Shown here: positions 11,250-22,335 of the stretch, in pieces
Numbering within the stretch: position 1 is the stretch's first letter
How the letters are laid out: every line of letters starts with the position of its first letter
Assembly: GCF_000001735.4 (NCBI RefSeq)
Contig: NC_003070.9
Span: forward strand, 18,957,971-19,021,970
Source: Arabidopsis thaliana
Taxonomy: Eukaryota; Streptophyta; Magnoliopsida; Brassicales; Brassicaceae
Direction of reading: 5' to 3'
Length of the DNA stretch: 64,000 nucleotides
The notes under the pieces: generated by a model
What the model saw: the letters and a program-made list of their open reading frames with translations, nothing else
What the model was told of the DNA's origin: nothing
Databases searched by the model: none
Program-made: the position numbers and the translations under genes

Positions 11250-13035
11250 TCGTCGTGCGGTTTATCTAAGTCGGAGGTTTCTTCCTCCGAAAATGAAATT
11301 TCAGGGCAGTCAATTTGATTGGTCTTAGGCCTTTTCGCCACCGGAGCGACCACCTTCCTTTCGTGCTGCTTAATTGCGCTGACAGAATCCCGAAAGAGTT
11401 TAGATCCTCCCATAATTACTTTGACCATCTTCTTCGGGCCTTTTGGAGTGACGGGAGCTGGCTCGTTCTTTTGCTTTTTGTTGGGAGGTGAAGATATCTC
11501 GAAATCTAACACGTCGTACGCTGTCTGAGCCAAATCGATTGTTGTGACATCGATATCATGAATTTCTCCCGAAGCAAATTTTGCAGCCAACAACCTTCCC
11601 AAAGCCTTATAATCCTTTGTCGCATGACCATTCATTTTGTGAATCTCACAGTATGCGTTAGGATCTCGGACCCATTTGTTGCTCGGGAGAGCTCCATTCT
11701 TGCCTTTTGGAGAGAAAGGCGGTTTCGATGGTGACGCTTTTGGGGAAGTTTTGAGCGGCTCCTTCTCAACAGAAAAAGTTCCTGCTGCTGGCTTTCGGAG
11801 CTCGGAGGGTTTCTTCGAGGTTGCAGGTGGGGAGGCTTTTGGTGCAGCGTTAAACTTCGTAGCCAAAAAAGCCCGTTCTTCTTCGGCATTGATCCAGTTC
11901 GTTGCTTGATGAAGGGCGTCCTGAATCGATTCGGGGCAGTTTACAGTTAGAGATTCACGGAAATGCGACTCATGCCACAAACCGTTCTTGAGGGCGGACT
12001 GAGCTGCCGAATCAGACAGGTTGGGTACTTGGACCATGATCTCTTTGAAGGCAGTGATATAAGTTCGAAGTGGATCGTCAGCTCCTTAAGAGAGGTTCCA
12101 AAGATGATCCTCAGTGACGTCACTTTTGATAAAGTACCCGTACTGCTTAATGAAAGCAGTGGAGAGTTGCTTAAAGTTATCGATCGAACCCTCTTCTAAC
12201 TGGGTGAACCAGGTAAGTGCGGGACCTGACAAACTTTCTGAGAATAGCTTGCAGAGCCCTGCATCTTCTTCATGTGGCTCAAGCGGGACTCGACCTGCGA
12301 TGACCTGGAAAAAAGTCAGATATTCTTTTGGATCTCCCTTGCCGTTGTAACCGGGGAGTTTGAAATCTCGGAAATCGCGAATACGAAGCTTTGAGATTCT
12401 CGAAGTGAAAGGTGTCCTCCTTGTTGCTTCAATAACTTTTTCCACTTCGGGGGCCGACGTGGTAGCCTGATGAACCTTTGCGTTCATTGCCCACATTTGA
12501 TCTTGAAGGTTCTGCAGCTCCGAGTTGACTGTGCTCGGCTCTGGTCGGGGATTAGAATTCGGGAGTCTGATGGCGGGATCCAGTGGAGCCGGCGCCCGAG
12601 CTATTGTCTCATCTGAGACTGCAGCAAGACCTGCTGACGGAGATTGGATGACTGGATTTTGTGTCGATGTTGCTCTGACGTCAACCGGAGGTGAAGGAGA
12701 TTGCTGACCAGAAGCTTCCTGCGAATTCTGGACGCTTGGGCTCGCGGCGCGCTGAAAGTTGAGTCGTGTTCGAACACCTGTAGTCCATGCCGTTCCTGCA
12801 GAGAATCAACCCGCTCGGCATATGCATTGTGTGTTGACCTGATCTCGGAATGGTTTACAGCTAAAGCGGCGAGCTGGCCATTGCAACGCTCTTGGAAAGA
12901 TACGAACTTATCGGAGAGTGTCGTTACGGCGAGCTGCTGTCTGTCGGTTTTCTCGGATAGCTGCTGAAGCAGCTGCTTGATGTTGTCGAGGGTGGAGGCT
13001 TGGCCGCCGGAACTCTGATCGTCGGTGTTGCTCAT
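11250..13035 (-). pseudogene. Retrotransposon gag, frameshifted and interrupted by a stop
   Basis: The frame opens with an ATG at 13035, about 40 bases after the primer-binding site. The N-terminal part is Gln-rich and coiled-coil-like. A frameshift is needed near 12760-12830, after which the frame reads through a Pro/Ser linker into the Retrotrans_gag domain (key stretch FKLPGYNGKGDPKEYL, about 12395-12345). A TAA at 12086-12088 breaks the domain, and the same frame resumes directly. A knuckle-like motif follows (CEIHKMNGHATKDY); its last metal ligand, usually Cys, is Tyr here. It could not make a normal Gag without suppression. Confidence 0.88.
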
Positions 13036-13074
13036 GGTGGATTGATCGTTGCTCTGAAGTAAAAGACTTTATTC

Positions 13075-13094
13075 CCCTCCTTCTAGCGCCAAAT
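13075..13094 (-). other. Primer-binding site of the retrotransposon
   Basis: Directly inside the 5' LTR, the minus strand reads TTTGGCGCTAGAAGGAGGGG. The TGGCGC core next to an LTR is typical of tRNA-primed plant gypsy elements. I did not identify the matching tRNA. Confidence 0.7.
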
Positions 13095-13526
13095 TGTGGA
13101 TGTCGGAATCCGCAATTAGAATCTTGTGGTTGTTTTTACGAGGATCTTTAGTCTTGTTAAACGAACAATGATCGAATCGAGAAGAGAAGAATGTGTTTGT
13201 GAATTTTGTGTATAGTATTAGTATTTCATGAATCGTCCCCATTACAATTGTCATCAACTCGTATTTATACTCAATACATCGGATCAAACGTATTAAACTA
13301 TTTGCTGATTTCACGCTGCGGATCTCGCCTTATTTACGTCGTACGTTACGAATCTTCAACTCGGGACTTTAATGCGCAGTTTAAGTCGCGATCCTTCCGT
13401 TTCTGTATTAATGTCGGATCACCCTTTAAGCGGCCAGGCTCATACTGGGCTATGAATTGGGCCCAATTCATCTTGAAGCCCATAGAATGCGGATTGGGCC
13501 GAAGTGGGCCGAATCCGACATCCACA
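13095..13526 (-). repeat. LTR (5' LTR in element orientation)
   Basis: This 432 bp LTR would hold the promoter driving gag-pol on the minus strand. Its differences from the left copy, by eye, are near positions 13110, 13119, 13126, 13317 and 13444. That is roughly 1.2% divergence, which points to a fairly recent insertion. Confidence 0.95.
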
Positions 13527-15885
13527 GTTACTACTTAATGGTCAAATTCTACAAACCTCTTTTACTCACAAGGTAAGTTTAAATTTTGAAATTAAGCTAA
13601 ATCAAGTCATTGTAAATTAAAAGACAAAAAATCAAATTAAATTGACGTAAAATTCAGATAATTAAAATATCAGGTTTAGAGAATTCTCAAGAAATAGTCA
13701 AATAGTAGATCTATGAGTTACTTAAAATTGTTATTGCACCGTTCTAGAACTGCAAATCTCAATTCTATAATCAATCAACTCTCGTTGCATTGACTTACTA
13801 TGTTCAATAGTATTTACCCCACCTTATATGTAGATTCTTAGAATTAAGCAAACATTAATATCTGGTTTGGTAAGTTTACTTACGTATCTAAATCAAACCT
13901 ATCCGCATCTAGCTATTTAGACCCATTTATGATAGTTCTAACAACAAGAGCCCTCTTGGATTTTACCTATTAACTTCAGAACAAATTTTAGTTAGCTACT
14001 CTACAACTAGAATTAAGAACAATTAAAGATGAAAAACTGTAAAGATAAATCCTAACAGGTTATCGATCTACTAATTTATCTAAATCTCTAATGAGAAACC
14101 TAAACCTAAGAAGATACTCAAATATGATCATAGAAATAGAAAGCATGTTTGAATAAGATTGCATAAATTAAATCAAAAGAAAAATAGAGTTTAGAAAGAA
14201 CTTCTCTCTACATAGTTTTAAAACTTCTGAATTTACCCGATTCAACATTTGTTTTTTGTTAGTAATTGGTTTGACATAAAACTCTACGGAGAGAAAAATT
14301 TACCCGACATAAACTAACCCGGTAAATTGTATGTCAATTATATGTATATATTTATCCTTTATCTCATTTCGAATTTGTGCAATATTTATAGTGTCCTATA
14401 ATTCAAATATGTATATAAAGACACCACATGCTGAAATTGTTTCATTAATTTCTTCACCGACTACCGCATAGAGAGAATATTATAGACAATATAGGTAAGT
14501 TATACATCATTAAATTAAACGATTTGTTCGAGTAAAGTCGATGATTTCAATAAGTGGCATTCTAATACCCAAACCGACTAAAACTGCACAACAACATTTG
14601 GGTTTAGGATTTCGTTCCGATCGACTTTGTTATGGTGGCTAAATTAAGTGGTTTCTTTGCACAAGATTTCAAGCATGAAATTCATCAAGGACACAATTAT
14701 ATAATGTACTCGCTAACTAAGAGAAACACGAAACATAAATTATGGAGTGCTATTGTGTTTCATTATTTAGTACCCCAAGTTGATTAATTACCTCTTTATT
14801 CTAATTATGCTAGCTTCCCAAGATTTCATGTCCTTTATTGCCCAAGTTCTGATTATTTTTGCCAGTACTATATAACAATAGTTTAAAGATTATATTTATT
14901 TATGTTGTGTCTAGGGTTTGATCAAGATTATGACTTTGTTTGTAAAATTATCGTCTTCTATCTGTTCTATGCAGTTTAAAAAATAAATGTTAATGTTTCT
15001 TTTCTTAAGTACCATATTTAATATACAAATTAGAAAATGCCGTAAAAACATGCATAGACAGATAAAATATGTGTATGCATGCATTAAGATGCATTAATCA
15101 GTGAAGGATTTATAGATATGTATACAATGGTAGCACATTGTATATATATTTCTTGCATTTTAGTACTCGAGAAATTAAAAAAGTTGAAAACAGAAATGAT
15201 GTATACACTTCACCAATCATATTTACGTAGCTTTGACATTGATTCACTGTTTAGAATTGAATCATCCAGATACACTAAAATATAAGCTTTTCCACATCCT
15301 TTGATGTGTGCATTTAAGATGCATGCATACGTCGAATATAGTGTATGTATAATTACTACTATCCGTAGAATTGGTTCAAAGTATCTTACCAGGTGTAAGA
15401 TTTGAAATAGAAAATTAATTAGTCTTATATACTTCCCAAAAAAAGTTACTCCAACGTAACTGATTAAAAAAATATTGTTTTAGCCCTACCAGATCTGTTT
15501 TATACAGTATATATATACTACAATATTCTGATTTTACTAGATCTATATATAGTATGCCCAAATACTATATATAATTCTCTCTTGTTTCTTAATGATACGG
15601 CCAAAACTCTTCTTTACCAATTTCAGTTTCTTCTATATGCAATTTTCTTTTGTCAATTCTGTTCATTTTTATAAAATGCATGCAAAGCCAAACCTAACTC
15701 AGAACATAAATTGACAATATTTTTGATCGAATAAATAGACACGTGACGGTGGAGATATTACAAGAACAAGACACCAAAATCTGAAACGTTGCCAATAAAA
15801 AAAAAAGTAATGACCGGTGATATCCGGTGGCTAAAGACAACAAATTGCACCTCTCTTTACCCTTCTCGACACACATTTCAACTCC
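13527..15885. other. PLT2-distal upstream DNA, no gene seen
   Basis: This is AT-rich sequence with many short stops in all frames. I see no coding frame or RNA gene. CATGCA-type elements occur at about 15049, 15078, 15322 and 15679. Confidence 0.5.
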
Positions 15886-15888
15886 TTA

Positions 15889-16145
15889 GAGCAACATGAA
15901 TGGTGGTCTATCTTATGAGTCCCTAAAAACCAAAATAATAATAATATTTTAATGTTGTTATTATATTTTAGTTTTTTAATAGAGTTTGACTACTAAAAGA
16001 ACTACACGTGTATATTTAGGGTTGAGACTGTCCTTTAAATAAGGTTTTTTGGATCTCTTCTCTCCTCTGTCCTTCTCTTTTTAATTATTTTTTTTTTATT
16101 TTTATTATAAGGGATTCATAAGAGAGACCACCATTACTGCTGGTC
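15889..16145. mobile_element. Tourist-like (PIF/Harbinger) MITE, 257 bp
   Basis: The element has imperfect terminal inverted repeats of about 36 bp: the left end reads GAGCAACATGAATGGTGGTC and the right end, reversed, reads GACCAGCAGTAATGGTGGTC. It is flanked by TTA on both sides (15886-15888 and 16146-16148). A 3 bp TTA/TAA duplication is the mark of PIF/Harbinger elements. It has no coding capacity. It sits about 3.4 kb upstream of the PLT2 start codon. Confidence 0.85.
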
Positions 16146-16148
16146 TTA

Positions 16149-19100
16149 GATTCTTCCGGATTTCTGTAAGTTTTTTAATCTTTTGTTTATTTTTAGACCA
16201 GAACCTGAAGAACTATTTCTATATACTGAATAACTCGCTTTAATCTATTGTAATAATTCTATAATTTTTAGGTATACATTTCAATGGATCAGTTACTCTT
16301 TTACCTAATCACTCTATTTATTTATTTCTGTCATAACACCTTTTTCAGTTTTGTTTTTTACTTTCTTCTTCTTTTGTCTGATTCCTACTATGGCCTTTCA
16401 TCCTTTTTTTTTTTTTGGTTGTGGATCTGAATGAAAGTTGTTCTTTTTGGTTTGGTGAGTACTTTTACAAAAAATGACATCTGTGAAAACAGAACTGAAG
16501 ACTTTCAAGAAAGTAAAGTGAACATAGACACTTTACTATATTCGGATATGTGTTGCATATAATCGCAGTTGTAAATTGTAATTTGTCGAGAATAATTATC
16601 AATGTAGACAGTAATTTGCTAGATCTTATTATGCTAAACATGCATGCAATTTGGCTTGTTACCTTTTCTTAGTCAAACTCACTGTTTCTTTAATCTTATA
16701 TTTAGGAAAAAGTCATTAATTTGGCGGGAAATTGTTGTAAAATGGCAACAGGTGATTCCTTTTTTTTGTCCTTTGTTTTACTTAAAATCTTCAAAAATAT
16801 TATGAATCATATGATCACTATTTCCTTACATATTTAATCATATGATCAGTTGATCGCTGTTAGACACCATATCGTTATTTGATTATTATTCTTTAGATTC
16901 TAGGAGCATTAATTATTTCAGAGGCAGCAGTCTGAACTCTGAGTAAGTTCAGTTTGAGGAAAGCAAAAAAGGAAATTTATTTTGAATAGAATTTTTTTAA
17001 TATAGACATTTTTTATACACATATATAAGAAGCAATATAGAAGGAAGATGTATAAACTTTGAAGCGGGCCTATTGCTATATAAATATATTTTGGGTGAGC
17101 CCTAACCCTCTTTTGTTTTTTTTCTGGCAATGGAAATTAAATGTTTAATGTTAAAATGATATCATGTTTCCTCAACTCATTGATCTCTCCTCACTAATTT
17201 TTGCTAGGAATATATCTATATATTATATATATAATCATCACTGTCCATAGTAATTAAAAAAACATTTCTTCAAAAATAATGTGATATTCGAACATGTGTT
17301 GTAACTTTATCCATGTATTGTGGTTTTATTTGTTTGCATTTATATCATAGTAAATCTTTGAAATTATGATTTGCATGTTTTAAGCAAGACGTGATAGGTA
17401 CTTTGTTTTGAAATTAAATAATATATTTTTTTTTTCTTGAAAGGTTTAGAGTTTTGTCTTACTGTTGGGATAGTAACTTACTAACTTATGCCTGATAGTA
17501 ACTTATTCTCATTTTGAATTATATAAGAGGTTGAAAATGTTGAATGACTATTCATCTCAGTTTTTACCATTTGAAATGATCTGAATGATGTTTAACTTTT
17601 TTTTTGCAGATGAATGAGCTGAATGATGTTTAACTTTTTTTTTTTCAACTAAAAAAATTTCAATCATTCAACTATATTTCATCCATTTGAAGCAATAGTA
17701 TAATATAGTTATCTACGTGAGATTTGTTTGTTCTTCAGTTAAAAATGTGGATTATTGGATATCTATATAATGATATTACGGATATCTATAAAGGTAATAA
17801 TTCATCTTATAGAGTAGAATATTAAACCAAAATTATAAATTGAGAACCAAAACGAATGCCATAAATTCTATAATGTAAATGGGAACTTGAGTTTTTTTTT
17901 TCTTGTTGAAGAGGATGTATAGTGTGGTTAGTGTTAAATATTGACCGATTCTCTGTTACGGTGAATGTACAAAAAATTAGCTATACAGTATTTATTATGT
18001 ACATATACATTAATATGAACGGTGTTATGGATGACACAAAGGCATGCGACTAAACAAAGACCTGGCTCCTAGCACAATACGAGCTTCTAGTGTGCCTAGG
18101 ACATAAGTAATTGTATCTTTTAACTCTTAAATATTGTTTTATTTTTATTTATTCAAATCACTTAACAATACTATCTCACTTTGACGGGTGCGAAATCCAA
18201 TTAATCGGTCAACAGATTTTAACTCGGGAAAGCCAAAACAAAATCCCACCCCAATTTTTCTCCATTTACTAATTTTCTTTTTACAGGAGAAAAATATTTA
18301 TTAATAGGATGTTATTCCTTTTTTCTTCCGTCTCACTTATATTCAAATTATTTTGAACGAAGAGTGACTTTTACTCTTACCAAATGTGCTTTGTTGATAT
18401 TTAATTAATTACGTCTGTTCATATAATATTGCATGTCCGTACACACATGCAATGAACTCGGGGATCTACAAATAAACTATAATTTAAGAGGATCGATCCA
18501 ATTGTTGTTTTATGTATATTATCTTCATATCTTGGACTCTCTCAATGAGATTGCATGTATGTGAACACGTAGACGTATACGAATACGTAGCCGTGAGCGT
18601 ACACATGTATATGGATATGTATGTACATGTGTATGTTAGTATGTAGAGATCAGAGGGAAGAAAATATGGTCAATGGTAAGAGATGATTTGCGGAGTGTGG
18701 GAATGCTGGGCTTAGGGGAGTCATTAATCGCATTAAACGAGGGACGTGAGTTCCAATAATCCAAGTGGGTAATTTAGAGAAAGAGGTGATTTTAATTTTT
18801 TGTTGGTTTAAACTTTAGAGAGAGAGAGGGAATTAGGGTTTGGACTTTTTCTAGTTGGAAGCGTAGATTTGTCTTATTTACGACACTCGTGTCCCTATTT
18901 ATTTCAATATCATATACAGATCTGCCAAACAGATATTTTAAAGAAGTGCATTTGTATTCATTTTAGTCACTTTATGTGCCAACATTATTTTAAAGTCCAT
19001 TCAATGTAGTATTATTTTATTTATAAATGTGGTTGTGCATAAAAATTCTACTTTATTTCTATATATACTTGCATCTTTTTAATGGTTGCTAAATTAATTT

Positions 19101-19300
19101 ACATCAGTCCCTCCTTGATGAGATCATAAAAGGATTATTTAAAAACATTTAAAGCGAGCCATAGGTTTAACTTTAAAAAAACCTGTTTAGCTTCCTAAAA
19201 ATTATCTTTAAGACTTTAACAGAAATCTTCTTCTCCTTTGTTTCAACCTTCAAGTTACGAGAGAGATATATATATATAGTTTTTACTTTCTAGAGAGAGA
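16149..19300. other. PLT2 upstream region
   Basis: This stretch has no gene of its own that I can support. It is AT-rich with pyrimidine runs and contains further CATGCA elements near 16639, 16643 and 18446. A weak transcription-start context (a TATATATATA stretch at about 19268-19278, then the leader exon) precedes the PLT2 mRNA. Confidence 0.5.
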
Positions 19301-19546
19301 ACGTAAGGCAAGGATTTTGTTTGCAGCCATACTTGGAGAAAGCAGAACTAGATCTCTTCCTCTTCTCAATCCTTGACAAGTAATACCTCTTCATGATTTC
19401 TCTTTACCAAACTTGCGTTTCTCAAATCTCTTGACTTATATATCTTGTGATACGTCTCTAATCATTTTTTTTTTCTTCCAATTCCTATCATTTCAGATCA
19501 AATTATATACCTCACTGGTTTAAGCTTTGATTCCAAGAAAAGGGAA
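19300..19546 (+). other. PLT2 5' UTR with an intron
   Basis: A leader exon ending at 19379 is followed by a donor (CAA|GTAATA) at 19380 and an acceptor (ATTTCAG) ending at 19496. The second leader segment, 19497-19546, runs straight into the start codon. The transcription start is not visible precisely. The borders are inferred from consensus. Confidence 0.6.
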
Positions 19547-22335
19547 ATGAATTCTAACAACTGGCTCGCGTTCCCTCTATCACCAACTCACTCTTCTTTG
19601 CCGCCTCACATTCACTCTTCACAAAATTCTCATTTCAATCTAGGTTTGGTCAACGACAATATCGACAACCCTTTTCAAAACCAAGGTATGTGCACTCACA
19701 TTTATGTATATGTATGTTCATATTCAAGGCCTTAATGCAATTCTTTTATTAAACATATACTATTTGCTATGTTAAAAGCTTTTAAAAACGAAGGGTTCAA
19801 ATATTAAGACATGTAAAATCGAAAGCATCATTGCACATGTTTTAAGATTGTTATGTTCATATATTTTCTTGTTTTTTTTACAAATTTTTGTTTGTGTTTT
19901 CACCACAAAAATAATTAATTATATTCTTTCTAATTAGGATGGAATATGATCAATCCACATGGTGGAGGCGGCGAAGGTGGAGAGGTTCCAAAAGTGGCTG
20001 ATTTCTTAGGAGTGAGCAAATCGGGGGATCATCACACCGATCACAACCTCGTACCTTATAACGACATTCATCAAACCAACGCCTCCGACTACTACTTTCA
20101 AACCAATAGCTTGTTACCTACAGTCGTCACTTGTGCCTCTAATGCTCCTAATAATTATGAGCTTCAAGAGAGTGCACACAATTTGCAATCTCTCACTCTC
20201 TCTATGGGAAGTACTGGAGCTGCCGCTGCAGAAGTCGCCACTGTGAAAGCCTCGCCGGCTGAGACTAGTGCCGATAATAGTAGCAGCACTACCAACACAA
20301 GTGGAGGAGCCATCGTTGAGGCTACACCGAGACGGACTTTGGAAACTTTTGGACAACGAACCTCTATCTATCGTGGAGTTACAAGGTGTTTAAGATGTCT
20401 CAATTTTTTCGCGTGACAATAATAAAATGCGTATATAAATTTGTTACTTAATTTTTTGGGGTGTTATATATAGACATAGATGGACCGGTAGATATGAAGC
20501 TCATCTTTGGGATAATAGCTGTAGAAGAGAAGGACAATCAAGGAAAGGAAGACAAGGTAAGTGTAGTCATTTATTTGATTGATTACTTCATTTTATTTCC
20601 TCTTTCGGTCTTGTCTCGATCGAAATCTTAATTTCGGACTAATTATGTTCCTCATCATTCTTATGTTTTCTTGATGTTTGTATCTTGGACTTCTTCGAAA
20701 TCTCTACAGTCTACTTAGGTGAGTATAAATGATTCTTTCATTTTTCTTTTGTTATTGATTATAATTTGATTTAAAGTAATGTATATACTGAAGAATGGTT
20801 TGTTTAATCGGACTATGCACTCAGGTGGGTATGACAAAGAAGAGAAAGCAGCCAGAGCATATGATCTAGCTGCACTTAAATATTGGGGTCCCTCTACTAC
20901 TACCAACTTTCCGGTAAGTTATTTCAAATTTTCATGAATATTTGTAATTGTAATAATTGTTGATAATATCGTTAGTTCCTCCGTAATTTTTATTTGATTG
21001 CGTATTTTAGATAACTAACTACGAGAAGGAAGTAGAGGAGATGAAAAACATGACGAGACAAGAGTTTGTGGCTTCTATAAGAAGGTGATTTTCCTTTTAA
21101 TCGGACCTTGAATGTAAAACTTCAAATAGAAGCTAAGTAGGAACTTTCTAATCAGATAATTCTATGAAAAAACTTTCTAATTAAAGAACCTCGCGTAAAC
21201 AATTGCAGGAAAAGTAGCGGATTCTCGCGTGGTGCATCCATGTATCGTGGAGTAACAAGGCATCATCAACATGGAAGATGGCAAGCAAGGATCGGCCGAG
21301 TTGCTGGAAACAAAGATCTCTACTTGGGAACATTCAGTAAGAATAAATATTAACCATGCTTATATATAATTCTCTCAAATCATGTCTTCCTAAATGATAT
21401 ACAAGACCGTTTCAAACTAAATAGAGATCACTTTTTTTTTGGTGAGTACTATATAGAGATCATTAGATATAAATATTAAGTTTAATCTAATATCAAAAAT
21501 ATAATTCAGTTTTATTTTATAGAAAATTATGTGAATTAACACCACTTACAAGCTTAAATAGATATATGGTCATGCTTATATTCATATATTTTGCTCAGGC
21601 ACGGAGGAAGAAGCAGCAGAAGCTTATGACATAGCTGCGATAAAGTTTCGAGGTCTAAACGCGGTTACAAACTTTGAGATAAATCGGTATGATGTGAAAG
21701 CCATCCTGGAGAGCAACACACTTCCTATAGGAGGTGGTGCGGCTAAACGGCTCAAAGAAGCTCAAGCTCTAGAATCATCAAGAAAACGAGAGGAAATGAT
21801 AGCCCTCGGATCAAATTTCCATCAATATGGTGCAGCGAGCGGCTCGAGCTCTGTTGCTTCCAGCTCTAGGCTTCAGCTTCAACCTTACCCTCTAAGCATT
21901 CAACAACCTTTTGAGCATCTTCATCATCATCAGCCTTTACTTACTCTACAGAACAACAACGATATCTCTCAGTATCATGATTCCTTTAGTTACATTCAGA
22001 CGCAGCTTCATCTTCACCAACAACAAACCAACAATTACTTGCAGTCTTCTAGTCACACTTCACAGCTCTACAATGCTTATCTTCAGAGTAACCCTGGTCT
22101 GCTTCATGGATTTGTCTCTGATAATAACAACACTTCAGGGTTTCTTGGAAACAATGGGATTGGTATTGGGTCAAGCTCTACCGTTGGATCATCGGCTGAG
22201 GAAGAGTTTCCAGCCGTGAAAGTCGATTACGATATGCCTCCTTCCGGTGGAGCTACAGGGTATGGAGGATGGAATAGTGGAGAGTCTGCTCAAGGATCGA
22301 ATCCAGGAGGTGTTTTCACGATGTGGAATGAATAA
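19547..22335 (+). CDS. PLETHORA 2, AP2/ANT-family transcription factor
   Basis: PLT2 is a nuclear transcription factor and, with PLT1, a master regulator of the root stem-cell niche and root-pole identity downstream of auxin. Eight exons join in frame: 19547-19685, 19938-20385, 20474-20556, 20710-20718, 20825-20913, 21011-21084, 21209-21336 and 21599-22335. They total 1707 bases, or 568 residues, the length I recall for Arabidopsis PLT2. The protein has the N-terminal [10 protein letters not shown] motif, a euANT motif ([12 protein letters not shown], about residue 63), a first AP2 repeat from about residue 188 and a second from about residue 290 ([19 protein letters not shown]). The C-terminus is His/Gln/Asn-rich and ends GVFTMWNE. 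Exon 4 is a 9-base micro-exon inside AP2 repeat 1 that encodes the VYLG turn, as is known for the AP2/ANT family. No disabling change is seen. Confidence 0.97.

Larger units (their letters stand above)
4126..13526 (-). mobile_element. Ty3/gypsy (Tat-type) LTR retrotransposon, degenerate copy
   Basis: This is a 9.4 kb element bounded by two 432 bp LTRs that begin TGTGG and end CCACA. The gag-pol coding strand is minus, so the element runs from right to left. A primer-binding site abuts the right LTR and a purine tract abuts the left LTR. The flanks GTTAG (4121-4125) and GTTAC (13527-13531) look like a 5 bp target duplication with one mismatch. Gene order is gag, protease, RT, RNase H, integrase, then a spliced antisense ORF on the plus strand. 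An antisense extra ORF in that position is typical of the Tat lineage; I think of ATLANTYS-like families, but the family name is not proven here. Gag-pol carries several frameshifts, stops and deletions, so this copy is non-autonomous. Confidence 0.95.

Noticed and set aside
20114..20356. Minus-strand frame inside PLT2 exon 2
   Set aside because: Antisense shadow of a Ser/Thr/Ala-rich coding exon.
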